Shown: positions 1-11,385 of the stretch, piece by piece
Position numbering within the stretch: position 1 is the stretch's first letter
How the letters are laid out: each line of letters starts with the position of its first letter
Source of the DNA: Zea mays
Lineage: Eukaryota > Streptophyta > Magnoliopsida > Poales > Poaceae
Assembly: GCF_902167145.1 (NCBI RefSeq)
Contig: NC_050100.1
Span: 184,877,439-184,941,438, forward strand
Length of the DNA: 64,000 nucleotides
Direction of reading: 5' to 3'
Notes under the pieces: generated by a model
The model's database searches: none
Told to the model about the DNA's origin: nothing
The model's input: only the letters and a program-made list of their open reading frames with translations
Position numbers and translations under genes: made by a program

Positions 1-2325
1 TCCAAGAATGAAGACGAACATACCGAGCATCTGCACATCGTACTTCAGCGGCTGCGCGATCATCATCTTTATGCTAAGTTGTCTAAATGCGAATTCTGGT
101 TGAAGGAAATTAAATTCTTGGGTCACACAATTTCTCAGGATGGGATATCAGTTGATCCTGAGAAGGTACAAGAAGTGATGGATTGGAAACCCCCGACTAC
201 AGTGAGGCAGATTCGAAGTTTTCTAGGTTTGGCAGGGTATTATCGACGATTTATTCCGGATTTCTCCAGGATTGCCAAACCAATGACTGAACTGTTAAAG
301 AAAGGAGTCAAGTATGTTTGGAGCCAAAAGTGCGAAGATGCCTTTCATACTTTGAGGCAGCATTTGACAACAGCCCCAGTGCTGGCTCAACCTGACAACA
401 CCAAGCCATTTGAAGTTTATTGTGATGCTTCTGGTACAGGATTGGGGTGTGTCTTGATGCAAGAGAACAGAGTCATTGCTTATGCTTCCCGAGCACTCAG
501 GCCCCATGAGCAGAACTACCCTACACATGATTTGGAATTGGCAGCCGTGGTTCATGCTCTTAAGATATGGAGACACTACTTGATGGGAGCTCACTGTAAC
601 ATCTACACTGATCACAAGAGTCTCAAATACATCTTCACTCAGGCAGATCTGAACATGAGGCAAAGGAGATGGTTGGAGTTAATCAAGGACTATGATTTAG
701 AAGTACATTACCATCCTGGTAAAGCTAATGTTGTGGCAGATGCCTTGAGCAGAAAGGCCCAATGCCGTTGTATGAGCATGGATCCAAGAGTCACCACCCT
801 GTGCGATGAGCTGTGCAAGCTGAACCTGGAAGTTGTTCCTTCCGGTGAATTAAGTTATATCTCGGTGGAACCCACATTGCAAGAGCAAATAGTCAGGGCA
901 CAGATTGAGGATAAGTGTGTTCAAATGATTAAGGAAATGATCAAGCAAAAGGCAGAGAAGTACAAGTGCTTCCATCAGGACAGCAAGGGAATTTTATGGT
1001 TTGGAGATCGATTAGTTGTTCCCAAGGACCCTGAGCTCAGAAAGAAGATCCTAGATGAAGCTCACCTTTCCAAATTCTCCATACACCCTGGTAGCAACAA
1101 GATGTACCATGATCTCAGATCTTTATATTGGTGGACCAGAATGAAGAGGGAAATTGCCAAGTACATCTCCGAGTGTGATACCTGTCAGAGAATCAAAGCT
1201 AGTCATTTGAAGGCAGCCGGCCCTTTGCAATCCCTTCCCATACCATCTTGGAAATGGGAGGACATTTGCATGGACTTTATAGTGGGATTGCCCAATACAT
1301 CTAGGCACCATGATTCTATTTGGGTTATTGTGGACAGATTGACAAAGACTGCGCATTTCTTACCAGTATACACCACCCACAGGACAGAGAAGTATGCAGA
1401 GATCTACATTGATCAGATAATTCGTCTGCACAGGATACCAAAGACTATAGTCTCGGACAGAGGAGCACCATTCGTGGCACGATTTTGGGAACAATTGCAA
1501 GAATCACTTGGGACCCATGTCATCCGAAGCTCAGCATACCACCCCCAAACAGATGGCCAGACAGAAAGGATAAATCAGATTTTGGAAGACATGTTGCGAG
1601 CATGTGCACTACACTATGGGAAGGATTGGGACAAGTGTCTCTCCTTGGCTGAGTTTTCCTATAATAACAGCTATCAGTCCAGTCTGAAGATGGCACCTTT
1701 TGAAGCCTTATATGGGAGAAGGTGTAGAACCTCACTAAATTGGTCTCAAGCAGGAGAAAGGGAAATTTTTGGGCCAGACTTGGTACTTGAGGCAGAGGCA
1801 AAGGTCAGGATCATCAAGAAGAACCTAGAAGCTGCTCAGGCCAGGCAAAAGAGCTATCATGACAAGAGGCGGAAGCCCCTACAGTTTGAAGTGGGAGATC
1901 ATGTTTATCTCAAAGTATCACCAACCAAGGGTGTCCAGAGATTCGGGATCAAGGGCAAGTTAGCTCCTCGCTACATTGGACCCTACGAGATCAAGGAAGC
2001 TTGTGGACCCGTTGCCTATCAACTGAAGTTGCCACCCAGCATGTCAGCTGTTCATGATGTATTCCATGTATCTCAGTTGAGGAAATGTGTTCGCCTACCC
2101 ACTGAAGTGCTGCCCGAACCGGACATTGAGATAGAACCAGACTTATCCTACCAAGAGTACCCCGTCAAGGTATTAGATCAGAAGGAAAGATCAACTCGGG
2201 CAAGGTCGGTCAGAATGTATAAGGTTCAGTGGAGTCACCATTCAGCAGAAGAAGCTACGTGGGAGACTGAGGATTTTCTACGCTCTCGCTTCCCCGACTT
2301 TCTGCCCAAAGGAGTCGGTATGTAA
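1..2325 (+). CDS. gag-pol polyprotein, C-terminal part (RT end, RNase H, integrase, chromodomain)
   Basis: Open in frame 1 from the first base, so the start lies upstream. Domains in order: the thumb of reverse transcriptase ([19 protein letters not shown], residues about 35-85), Ty3-type RNase H ([14 protein letters not shown] near 140, [10 protein letters not shown] near 205), the HHCC zinc finger of integrase (H and C residues near 360-395), and the integrase core. The acidic residues of the core are visible in [21 protein letters not shown] and [11 protein letters not shown]-terminal chromodomain (residues about 715-770) contains [16 protein letters not shown]. In this clade the chromodomain is thought to steer integration into heterochromatin. 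The protein ends at TAA 2323-2325. No frameshift or internal stop is seen in this part, so it could be coding-competent if the missing 5' part is intact. Confidence 0.88.
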   Translation, partial: SKNEDEHTEHLHIVLQRLRDHHLYAKLSKCEFWLKEIKFLGHTISQDGISVDPEKVQEVMDWKPPTTVRQIRSFLGLAGYYRRFIPDFSRIAKPMTELLKKGVKYVWSQKCEDAFHTLRQHLTTAPVLAQPDNTKPFEVYCDASGTGLGCVLMQENRVIAYASRALRPHEQNYPTHDLELAAVVHALKIWRHYLMGAHCNIYTDHKSLKYIFTQADLNMRQRRWLELIKDYDLEVHYHPGKANVVADALSRKAQCRCMSMDPRVTTLCDELCKLNLEVVPSGELSYISVEPTLQEQIVRAQIEDKCVQMIKEMIKQKAEKYKCFHQDSKGILWFGDRLVVPKDPELRKKILDEAHLSKFSIHPGSNKMYHDLRSLYWWTRMKREIAKYISECDTCQRIKASHLKAAGPLQSLPIPSWKWEDICMDFIVGLPNTSRHHDSIWVIVDRLTKTAHFLPVYTTHRTEKYAEIYIDQIIRLHRIPKTIVSDRGAPFVARFWEQLQESLGTHVIRSSAYHPQTDGQTERINQILEDMLRACALHYGKDWDKCLSLAEFSYNNSYQSSLKMAPFEALYGRRCRTSLNWSQAGEREIFGPDLVLEAEAKVRIIKKNLEAAQARQKSYHDKRRKPLQFEVGDHVYLKVSPTKGVQRFGIKGKLAPRYIGPYEIKEACGPVAYQLKLPPSMSAVHDVFHVSQLRKCVRLPTEVLPEPDIEIEPDLSYQEYPVKVLDQKERSTRARSVRMYKVQWSHHSAEEATWETEDFLRSRFPDFLPKGVGM

Positions 2326-2576
2326 CCCCGAAACCCCCCCCCCCCACCTGCCCTTTGAATTCAATTATAAGAAAAACTTAGATAACAAGGATAGTCTAAG
2401 TTGTGGATTTAACTTAAGAAGGGCTTCCTTCTGAAGTTGCAAAGAGAATGACATTCGAAGAGCAGTTAACAAGAGAAACTCGAGTATAAGGAAAGAATAG
2501 CACCGACACACTTTCAAGCACCCCCAAGGGACTCTACCAAAAATCTCGGGACGAGATTTCTTTAAGGGGGGAGGGC

Positions 2577-5500
2577 TATAACACCCCAGGTGTTACCATG
2601 GCTAGAGCACACCTTGGCACTAAGGACTATAATTATATGTGGTACAGGCTTAAGGCAACACATAAGAACTTTGGAGATCATGTGCTAATCAAAGTTGCCA
2701 ATGACCTAAGAAGCATTACTCTAATCCTTGCACACTTACTACCTTGGATAAGAGGGGAGAAGAACCCTAGACCTCTCTTAAACCCAATCTCCCAAAACCC
2801 TAGATAAGAGGGAAGAGAGAGTGAACAAGTGTGCAAAGCATGAGTAATTTTTACCCAAACCTTAAGCAACCTTATAACCAGCAATTAGGGGAAGGAAATA
2901 TTGCAAAAAGACCCCTGGAGAAACCCCAAATCAAATCTCCAAGTGGAGAGAGAGCTAGAGCTCTCTATTTCTCTCTAAGTCAAAAACTACACCTACACTA
3001 AAGATCAGTTGTGTTCACCTCGAAGCTGGCATCAAATCCACCTATGTCCTATACCAAAAATGTGGCATACCACCCAAGGCACCCACTGGAAAAAGCTGAG
3101 CCCGAGACTTGGACGTTTGACATGCCTTGGCATGGTTTTTGTCGCGAGGTGGGCAGAGTGACACACCCGATTTGGCGACCAGAGATCTCCCTACCTAGGC
3201 CATATCTGCCATGGCAGCTCACGGATGAGAGATAGCCCTAGGTGCCAGGAAAAGACTCGCGCCGGATTTTTGCCAAGATTCGCATGTTTGCGACTTGGGT
3301 GAGCTGTGGAACACGGGCAGATTGTAAGCTCCACGTGTTCGACGCTCCCTGAGCTTGCCAGAGCACGCCCGCGCGCGCCCCGCGTCGCGCCAACGGCCAG
3401 CCGGCGCCCTGTTCCACGCCCGCGCCTATAAAGCCCTCTCAGGCATCGGTTACACTCTTCCGCGCACGCTCAAGCCTCACCGGAGTTCAGTTCGCCGTCG
3501 TTTGCCCGTGCGTGGCGTGTCCGCGGCCACCCGAGCCACTGTCGCCGAAGACCGGCCAGTCCAGCTTGCCCCAGCCCCATCCAACCCTCTGAGACGAGTG
3601 TACACACCCCAGTGAAGCTCCCCGAGCGAGGAATCGAAGCCTACTTCGCCGGAGAGGCCAGTCCACGATCGCCGGAGCTCTCAACCCCGCCGGAGTGCGT
3701 GGACCGGGTAAATCACTGAGCCATTTCTCGATTCACTACACAGATAGCCTATACGTCACCCCAGGAAGCTCATTGTGCCCTTGGATTGAACCAGATCGCC
3801 GTGGTTTGGCCGGTACACTCGCCGCCGACGAGAACACCCGCCTGCGCACGTGGACCGGGCGATTCCGGCCATCCCCGCCGTCAAGCCGCACCTCGCTGTG
3901 ACCGCCAGAGCCTCCCCGAGCCAACCCTGCCCTTCGCCGGACCTATCTCGCCGCCGGTAAGCCGCGCCACCCTTTTCTTTCCCGCGGGTACTGTGTACAT
4001 TGGGGGAAGGACTGCGGGTGAGAGGAAGAAAAGGTCAGGGGGCTTTTTGAACTGTCAGCGACTCAGGGGAATAGTGGCGCAAGGGTAGATTTGTGCGGGT
4101 TGATTTAGTTTAAACCCAGGGACCTCGGTGTAAACTGTTTTTCCAGGAAACTCTTATTAAATCAGTTTTTAAACTGAACAGAGACTTTAAAAATTCATAA
4201 CTTCTGTTTAGTTCATCCAAATTTGGTCAAACCAATTTTGTCAGACTCTAAATAATGTAACCTACTTAAGAAAAATACAAAACCCCCTATGTACTATAGA
4301 AAACTATAAGGTTCTCATTTAATTATAGTTTTGGCCAAAAGCTCAATAATAGAAAGAAAAATAGTTGCACTGTTTGGCTAGGGTTAGAACAATTTGGAGA
4401 AATCTAGGTCCATCTACTGACCTAATTAAAAATGTTGAATCTCTCTGTCCACACCATTAAATTAGTTTTTACCCTTTATTTTACAATATGCCCAAGATTA
4501 AGAAAAATAGAAAATGTGATTTAAATGATGAACCAGAGGGCACCCCTATTTTTGTTAGGATACTTATTCAAGGTAGTTCACTGGAAAAAAATATATCATA
4601 CCCTGTTTTAGTATAAAATAAGTAGGATACCTTTTATTTTAATAAAACAAGGGAAACTTAGAAAAACCCTACAAAAATAACCTCAAGGTGAAAACACCCC
4701 CACCCTTGGGATAGAAAATGTTTTGCTAATAAGAACTTAAGAAAAATATGAAATTTGCTGTTTGACATTTTTCAAATAACAATGTAGTAGAAAGTGCCTT
4801 TTAGGCACTAAACTTTAGAAAATCATAACTAAATAACCACCCCTTGGCTTTCTGTGATTTTTGGCACAGAAGCCTATTATTAATGTTAGATGCTGGCAAA
4901 AATAACCCTTAGGGCAGAACCCACCCTTAATTAGGAGATGTAGTGTAAGTGACCCATTTTACACCACTCTTACTATTTTTGTCTAAAGCATAGCCTTTAT
5001 ATTTTAAGCCTCAAATTCTTAAAACAAGCTAGAATAGCAAAGGGCAACCCACTGTAATTTTTACAGAATTTTTGGAAATTTTTAAAACACTGTCATAGTT
5101 CAAACCTACACTAGAAACCATAAGGAGAAATTAAAGTGAGAAAAAAATGAATAAGGGTAATTAGTGCCATCCTAAAACCCTTGTAATTTGTCCACTGAAA
5201 TGTATAAAGGCAATACAAGTCCACTATGTTATCTTCAATGGAAACCTAAGACTAAAAGGTAATAAGTATAAACCACTTGTAGCCTCGCATGACTAAGAAA
5301 CCCTAAGTCGCTTCTTGACGTAGTTCTTTTTAGCATAATGTTATTAAATCTTGCATAATCATGACATACATGTTCATTGCATTTCGATAGACTGTAACCT
5401 TGCTGACGGAGAGTACGTCCTCGTGCTGGAGCAAGGAGCTGCTCAGGAGATAGCCCCGGATCCAGCACCAGAGTCTGCACCAGAGGACCTGCCTGCCACT

Positions 5501-6911
5501 GCTTTGGAAGGCAAGCCCCGGTTTTATGCATAACCTGTTATTTATGCTATTTTACTTCACTTAATGATTGTAGGATTGGTTGTGCACTTAGGTTTAGGAG
5601 TTGTGTTGAAACCCTAGTTGCATGATCTCAGGAATCCCATTGAGATGGATACTAGTATGCTAGGTCGAGTAGCTGCTTTATTAAGTAGGATCTCGGTAGA
5701 AGACGAGTTATTTTTCTAGCACTCGCGCGAGGTCAGGAAATTGATTGTATCCACTTCTTATCATAATGATGCTAGTTGTGGACAACAATCCATGGGGATT
5801 GGTTGTTCACGGGATAAAAATTGGAATAAGGATTAAGGTGTGGTACCGTGTGTCAAGCATTTGAACGTAGTAAACACATACCGAGAAATATGGTAAATCG
5901 GTAAGCCTAGTACCTGATTGAACCTGGCAGTAGACTTTGCCCCTCACGCGACCTGAGATGTGGTCTCCCATTCCGGTTATGGTGGGTACAAGTGCGGTCA
6001 CTGCACGACGGCAGTCGGGGTCAGTGAGGCATTGTACGCCAAGGCGGTGAGCCCTGTTCTGCTGACGGGGAATTGATGGGGAAGGTTGATGTGTGTGGGG
6101 ACGGAGTGCCTCGCCACGTCGTGTGTTTAGGTTTACCTTGCAAGGATAAAAACTCAATTCGAATCGTCTGCTTCTCGCAGCTAATGAGACTGCTTGATCC
6201 ATGCTGCTACATTGAGTAACAAGTGGAACTGTGTTGAGATGATACAAGATGTTGATTGCTAAAAATGTTTGCTACTATGTATGAATAGATAGTACATCTT
6301 TAGCCTTTAGAGAGTCACACTTAATTTTGACAAAGTTAAAAACTTGATTTAGAAACTCAGCTAGTGCTTTTGGCAACCAAACCCCACAGCCAAACAGCTG
6401 CATGTCTAGAGGTGGAGGAGTAGACTCCTCACACCGGGTAAGTCTAGCTGAGTATTAGTATACTCAGCCTTGCTTGTGGCATAATTTTTACAGGTTCTCT
6501 GGAGGAAATGGTTGCTGGAGTGACTTGGCCGTCCATCTTGCCACCGGGTTGGACTGTCGAGTGGGACCCTGCCTCGGCTGAGGAGGAGCATGAGGAGTGA
6601 TGGGACAGGCTTCCCCGTCTCTCCGTTTAATTACCGTTAGTTTTATTCCGCTGCACTTCGAACACTGATGGCTACTTTTGAAAAACTCCAATGATGATGT
6701 AATAACTTGATACTCTTTCATGCATGGTTTTATGCTTTATTGTATTTGCTCTGTGTCTCACCTTCGAGTGAGATTGTGGTACTTGATCCTGTCAGTGGCC
6801 GTGTCGGACTAGATCCGAGGGATTGACGGGTTATTCCCATTTAAGTGTGGTCTAGCCTCTAAGGCAGGGCTCAGGCACTTAACTTGGAATAATTCGGGCG
6901 GTTCCGCCACA
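2577..6911 (+). repeat. 3' LTR of the Tekay-like element
   Basis: It begins just after the purine-rich tract AAGGGGGGAGGGC and ends CCGCCACA. A CpG-rich stretch (3350-3980) surrounds a TATA box and looks like U3/R promoter sequence. A long AT-rich part (4100-5340) and further unique-looking sequence follow. A short open segment at 5351-5533 encodes an acidic Pro/Glu-rich peptide. The length of about 4.3 kb is large even for this group, and an unrecognised internal insertion is possible. The 5' LTR is outside the window, so both borders rest on motif alone. Confidence 0.65.
3427..3432 (+). promoter_or_regulatory. TATA box of the Tekay-like LTR promoter
   Basis: TATAAA in a GC-rich context (CGCGCCTATAAAGCCC), followed at about 30 bases by CATCGGTTACACTC, a plausible start region. 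It is the only strong TATA motif in the CpG-rich part of the LTR and would drive the genomic retrotransposon RNA on the plus strand. Confidence 0.5.
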
Positions 6912-8301
6912 GCTTGACAGGCAAAGTTTCAGTCATTACCTTTAAAATTTCCTCTATTTCAGCATCAGAAGATGTTGCAGAAGTCTTCTCTTCTTCATCA
7001 ATTGATTTTTGCTCTGGGATCGAGTCCTTTCTTTTCTTCGAAGCTAATACTTTCGCTTCAAACTTTTGTTTCTTCTTCTTTGATTGATCTTCGTCGTCTT
7101 TGTTCAAAGCGCCAGCCACTCTTTTTCTTTTCTGCCCTTCGGCACCCTTGTCGAGTCGTTCATAATCAGGATATTCAAAGCCTATAGCATCCAGCACTCT
7201 GTTTAGCCTTCGTTTCGGATGGGTGTCGAAGGCTGCTGTCATCAATTGATCTTCTTTTTTAGAATAATTCCCAAGAATTTTGGTGCACATTACTTCGATT
7301 GTTTCCAGCCATTCTTGGCAGGGTGCTTTGAAATATTTCTTGAACTTGTAGTGGTAGGGCAGTCGGACAAGTTCCCCCTCTTTCTTCTCTCCTTTAAGCT
7401 TCGGCATAACCCATTCCTTCATAGTTGGAAATATTTTGAAAGCCAAAAAATCCTGCACTAAGTCCCTAGTGCCAATGTGCTCTACGATAATCCTGAATTC
7501 AGCCAGCGCAGTTTGGGTTGGACCTCCTGGTGTCATATTGCATTGGGGCCTGGTCTCTCCGGAAATCAATTCTAGCGGACTCTGCACCAGTTTCTCCTTG
7601 TCATCGTCAATTTTGACGTAGAACCATTCTGATTTTCAGCCTGCCGGCCACTTGCTTCGGTAGCTAATCACAGGAAATTTTGTAGTCTTCCGGTAAGCAA
7701 AATTATAACAACCAAAATTTTCATGTAATCCATCCTTTCTGGCCTTAGTTTGGTAGTGTAGCTCGTGCACCCGGCAGAAACCTTCGGCAAACGGTTCCAC
7801 CCCTTGGCTTCGGAGAGCCCAGATATAAACACTAAGCCTAACGATAGTGTTAGGAGTTAGTTGATGAAAGTGGATCCCAAACTTCTTCAGCACATCGGCA
7901 ATCATCTTATTTAAAGGGAATCTTAAACCAGCTTTGAGGAAACTCTTGAAAACTACTATTTCATCTTTTTCTGGCTTCGAAGTAGTTTCTTCTCCACCCA
8001 AGCGAATCAGCTCTTTCTTATCTTCGCTGAAATAGCCCAACTTCACCATCTTAGGAAAATCAGCTTCAGAGATGGTGGATTTTCCGAAGTCCAGGTGGCT
8101 AGGCTTGCTCGGCACTGTGCTGCTGTAATCATCTTCAGAATCGGTCTCTTCAATACCAGCTTGCTCTGCTTCAGCAGCAGGGACGTCTTCCGGTGTTACC
8201 AACCCAGATCGCTTCATTGCCTCCGAAATAGGAACAGTCTCAACAGCTTCGGTCTCATCCCCATCACGATCGACCCTTGCAGTAGAGCGAACTCTGGCCA
8301 T
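6912..8301 (-). pseudogene. Antisense accessory ORF of the Tat-lineage element, one nonsense codon, C-terminus cut off
   Basis: Reads right to left from ATG at 8301. The first 221 codons end at a TGA (7636-7638). The same frame then continues without a gap to the border at 6912, so this is one coding region of at least 460 codons with a single nonsense codon. The N-terminus is acidic (EETDSEDDY). The middle is a globular part (FLKAGLRFPLNKMIADVLKKFG, LTPNTIVRLSVYIWALRSQG) that resembles the plant 'putative gypsy-type transposon' domain (PF04195). The C-terminal part is lysine-rich (KKKKQKFEAKVLASKKRKD). The frame continues into the Tekay-like LTR only by chance. The function of these proteins is unknown, and I do not assign one. 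Confidence 0.72.
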
Positions 8302-8496
8302 TTGATTATGACTTACTTGAAATTTTTGGTGTTGGCTTTTTTGTCTTTTCCGAAGCTCTTACTCTTGTGCCGAAGCAGATTCACAAGCGAGGTTTCGTCT
8401 GAGCACGATGATCAAGCTTCGGCTATGACTAAAAATTTGGCAGCAAAACAGTACAATAGCAATGAATGCTGTGGTAACTTCACACCTACCCGTCTG

Positions 8497-8504
8497 TTTA
8501 TATA
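8497..8504 (-). promoter_or_regulatory. TATA box for the antisense accessory ORF
   Basis: On the minus strand the sequence reads CACTATATAAACAG, a strong plant TATA box about 190 bases upstream of the antisense ATG at 8301. It lies outside the LTR, in the spacer between the ORF and the polypurine tract. It could therefore drive a separate antisense transcript independent of the LTR promoter. Confidence 0.5.
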
Positions 8505-8779
8505 GTGCTGCAGGTGGAAGGTGAATCGGCAAGGTCTCCAGCACCGAACAAACAGTCGCCCGCACTCACTGAACGGTGGGCCACATAGTTCGAGAAGGTG
8601 AATCGCTGGCGAGCGCGAAATTGGTGCAAGATGGGTCGCGCGCGATGATTATTTTAATCGTTTCTCGCCAACGAGCTTAGGGAAGGTGTTTTTTGGATCT
8701 TCGGCATCCCGAAGCCTAAAAGATTTTTTCACGGATCAAGCTCGTTACGAAAAACGATCTAGCACCGCGAAGGGGCTAC

Positions 8780-9402
8780 TGTTGGGGGTATGCTTCGTAG
8801 CCGAAGATCCTAAAGAAAGAAACACCTTCGGCAGGTCCTCTCCAAAGCAGCGCCGAAGCTATCGCCTATAAAGCTTCGGCACAGTGACATGTCTCAAGAC
8901 AAAGGGGTGAACCGACTTAAAGATGAAATGACTTAAAGACCCATGATATTCTGTGTCATTATTGTAGTTCATTGTAAAGGGCATAAATGTAATAATACAC
9001 AGGCTGCGCCCTGTGCCTATAAATAGGTGAACAATACCCCTGTACTGTTCACGGGATCCTGTAATCTCGCATTGGGCATTTGCTTCTGTATTACACTGGT
9101 ATTTCAGCTTTCCTTCAAGCCGAAGGTACATTTATAATTCGTCATCATTTCTATAATAATAGAATAAAATTGAGTTAATAATAATAATCAATTGATTATA
9201 TTATTTCTTCATATTTTATGTAAATCCTTCTTCACTATTCATTGTGCTTATGAAGGTATGTCATTCATAACCTTCGTCCAGAATTCATTATATCCCAAGG
9301 GAGATAATGCTTCGAAGGACGAAGGACGAAGGACCATAATATTTAATCATTTCTGTGTTGCCTTGTTCTTGATTCATAGAAGTTAAGAACAAGTCCCCAA
9401 CA
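8780..9402 (+). repeat. 3' LTR (623 bp) of the Tat-lineage element
   Basis: Starts TGTTGGGGG and ends GTCCCCAACA, giving perfect 8-base terminal inverted repeats. A promoter on the plus strand is visible as TATAAATA at 9018-9025, followed by a start region near TGTACTGTTCACGGG. Directly upstream lies the polypurine tract. No primer-binding site follows 9402, so it is the 3' and not the 5' LTR. Confidence 0.8.
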
Positions 9403-11340
9403 AATAGCATTCTCATTTCTAAGATCGGAAATAGAAACATTGCAAACATTCAAATCTTTAGCCTTAGAAATTAACTTATCATTCTCAGTTTTAAGGCTAG
9501 CAATTGATTCATTCAACTTATCGATCTTAGCAATTAAACTAGCATTATCATTTTTAAGATTGGTAATTGAATCATCACAAGCATTTAACTTTTCAACCTT
9601 AGCAAATAAATTAGTGTTCTCAGTTCTAAGGTTGGAAATAGTGTCATGGCAAATGCTAAACTCCTTAGTCAAATTTTCATTTTTCTCTACTTCCTGAGTA
9701 TAAGCAATTTTCACCTTAACATGCTTTTTATTTTCCTTAATAAGGAATTCCTCTTGGCTATCCAAGAGTTCATCCTTCTCATGAATAACACCTATCAATT
9801 CATTTAGTTTTTCCTTTTGTTGCATGTTAAGGTTGGCAAAAAGACTAAGCAAGTTATCTTCATCATCACTAGAACTACCCTCATCACTAGATGTAGTATA
9901 CTTGGGGGTGGTTCTAGCTTGTACCTTCTTTTTCTTGCCGTCCTTTGCCATGAAGCATTTGTGGCCAACGTTGGGGAAGAGAAGTCCCTTGTTGACAGCG
10001 ATGTTTGCGGCATCCTCGTCCGAGGAGGAGTCGGTGGAGCTCTCGTCGGAGTCCCATTCCCGACATACATGGGCATCGCCGCCCTTCTTCTTGTAGTACT
10101 TCTTCTTCTCCTTCCTCTTTTCCTTCTTGTCGTTGTCCCTGTCACTATCACTGGACATAGGGCATTTAGCGATAAAATAACCGGGCTTACCACACTTGTA
10201 GCACACCCTTTTGGAGCGGGGTTTGTAGTCCTTCCCCCTCCTTTGCTTGAGGATTTGGCGAAAACTTTTGATGATGAGCGCTATCTCCTCGTTGTCGAGC
10301 TTGGAGGCATCGATGGGAATTCTACTTGGCGTAGATTCCTTCTTTTCTTCTTCCGTTGCCTTGAATGCGACGGGTTGCACCTCGGGTGTGGAGGTGCCGC
10401 CTTGCTCCAAGTTGACGATTTGTTTGGAGCCTTTGATCATCAATTCAAAGCTCACAAACTTCCCTATAACCTCCTCGGGAGACATTAGCTTATTTCTAGG
10501 ATCACCACGTATTAGTTGAACTTGCATAGGATTACAAAAAATGAGTGATCTTAGAATAACCTTGACCATTTCATGGTCATCCCATTTTGTGCTCCTGAGG
10601 TTGCACACTTGATTCACCAAGGTCTTGAGCCGGTTGTACATGGCTTATGGCTCCTCTCCTTGGTTGAGGACGAATCGACCGAGCTCCCCCTCGATCATCT
10701 CCCGTTTGGTGATCTTGGTCACCTCGTCCCCTTCGTGTGCCGTTTTGAGGACGTCCCAAATTTATTTGGTCGTCTTTAACCCTTGCACCTTATTATACTC
10801 CTCTCGACACAAGGAGGCGAGGAGTATAGTTGTGGCTTGGGAGTTAAAGTGCCAAATTTGGTTGGCCTCATCCGAATCATAGTCCTTGCCCCCTACCTTC
10901 GGTACCTGCGCTCCATACTCAACAATATCCCATATGCTTTTGTGGAGTGAGGTTAGATGATGCCTCATTTTATCACTCCACATACAATAATCCTCACCAT
11001 CAAAAAATGGTGGTTTGCCTAGGGGAACGGAAAGTAATGGAGTGCGTTTAGAAATGCGAGGATAGCGAAGGGGCATCTTACTATACTTTATGCGCTCATG
11101 GCGCTTAGAAGTTACGGATGACGATTCGAAGCCGGAGGTGGAGGGTGACGAAGAGTCGGTCCCGTAGTAGACCACTTTCTTCATCTTCTTCTTCTTGTCA
11201 CCTCTTCGTTGTGACTTGATGGAGGAAGCGAACTCTTCCTTATGCTTGTGGCCGGACTCCCTCGAATGAGTTCTCCCCGAGCTTGCGGACTTGTTGCCGC
11301 CGGTCACGATCTCCCTCTTGGCGTGATCTCCCGACATCAC
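9403..11340 (-). pseudogene. copia gag polyprotein, degenerate and 3'-truncated
   Basis: Reads from ATG at 11340 leftwards. The first part holds a Ser/Lys-rich leader and the gag N-terminal motif PPFFDGEDYCMWSDKMRHHL. The frame meets TAA at 10762-10764 and again at 10645-10647, continues in the same frame through the UBN2-type region (YNRLKTLVNQVCNLRS, VILRSL), and reaches a CCHC zinc knuckle (CYKCGKPGYFIAKC, with the fourth position conserved). A Ser/Asp-rich linker and a long coiled coil with repeated SLKTEND-like heptads follow. The frame is cut at 9402 by the neighbouring LTR. The two nonsense codons make it non-functional. Confidence 0.8.
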
Positions 11341-11371
11341 TTCAAGTGGTTAGACTCTAATGAAGCACCAG

Positions 11372-11383
11372 GCTCTGATACCA
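11372..11383 (-). other. Primer-binding site of the copia element (tRNA-iMet type)
   Basis: TGGTATCAGAGC on the minus strand, two bases after the end of the 5' LTR. It matches the 3' end of plant initiator methionine tRNA, the usual primer for this clade, and fixes the orientation of the element. Confidence 0.85.
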
Positions 11384-11385
11384 AT

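Larger units (their letters stand above)
1..6911 (+). mobile_element. Tekay-like Ty3/gypsy (chromovirus) retrotransposon, 3' part
   Basis: The 3' half of a chromodomain-type LTR retrotransposon whose 5' part lies before the window. The order on the plus strand is the end of reverse transcriptase, RNase H, integrase, chromodomain, a spacer with a purine-rich tract just before 2577, and a 3' LTR of about 4.3 kb. The pol frame is open from base 1 to the stop with no nonsense codon, which suggests a fairly young copy. The terminal dinucleotide reads TA instead of TG at 2577. The right end CCGCCACA at 6911 directly abuts an unrelated element, so this copy probably inserted into that element; the matching target duplication cannot be tested. 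The name Tekay rests on chromodomain, LTR length and LTR start (TATAACACCCC) and is tentative. Confidence 0.8.
6912..9402 (+). mobile_element. Tat-lineage Ty3/gypsy element (cinful-zeon-like), 3' end with antisense accessory ORF
   Basis: A retrotransposon 3' end in plus orientation. It comprises an antisense accessory reading frame (6912-8301), a spacer of about 470 bases, a polypurine tract (GAAGGGGCTAC, 8769-8779) and a 623-bp 3' LTR (8780-9402) with perfect TGTTGGGG/CCCCAACA termini. Its left side is cut by the Tekay-like LTR. Its right end abuts the gag of a copia element, so it probably inserted into that gag. An antisense accessory ORF between pol and the 3' LTR is a known trait of some Tat-lineage elements; the cinful-zeon name is inferred from LTR size, termini and repeated CTTCGG/CCGAAG motifs. 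Confidence 0.7.
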
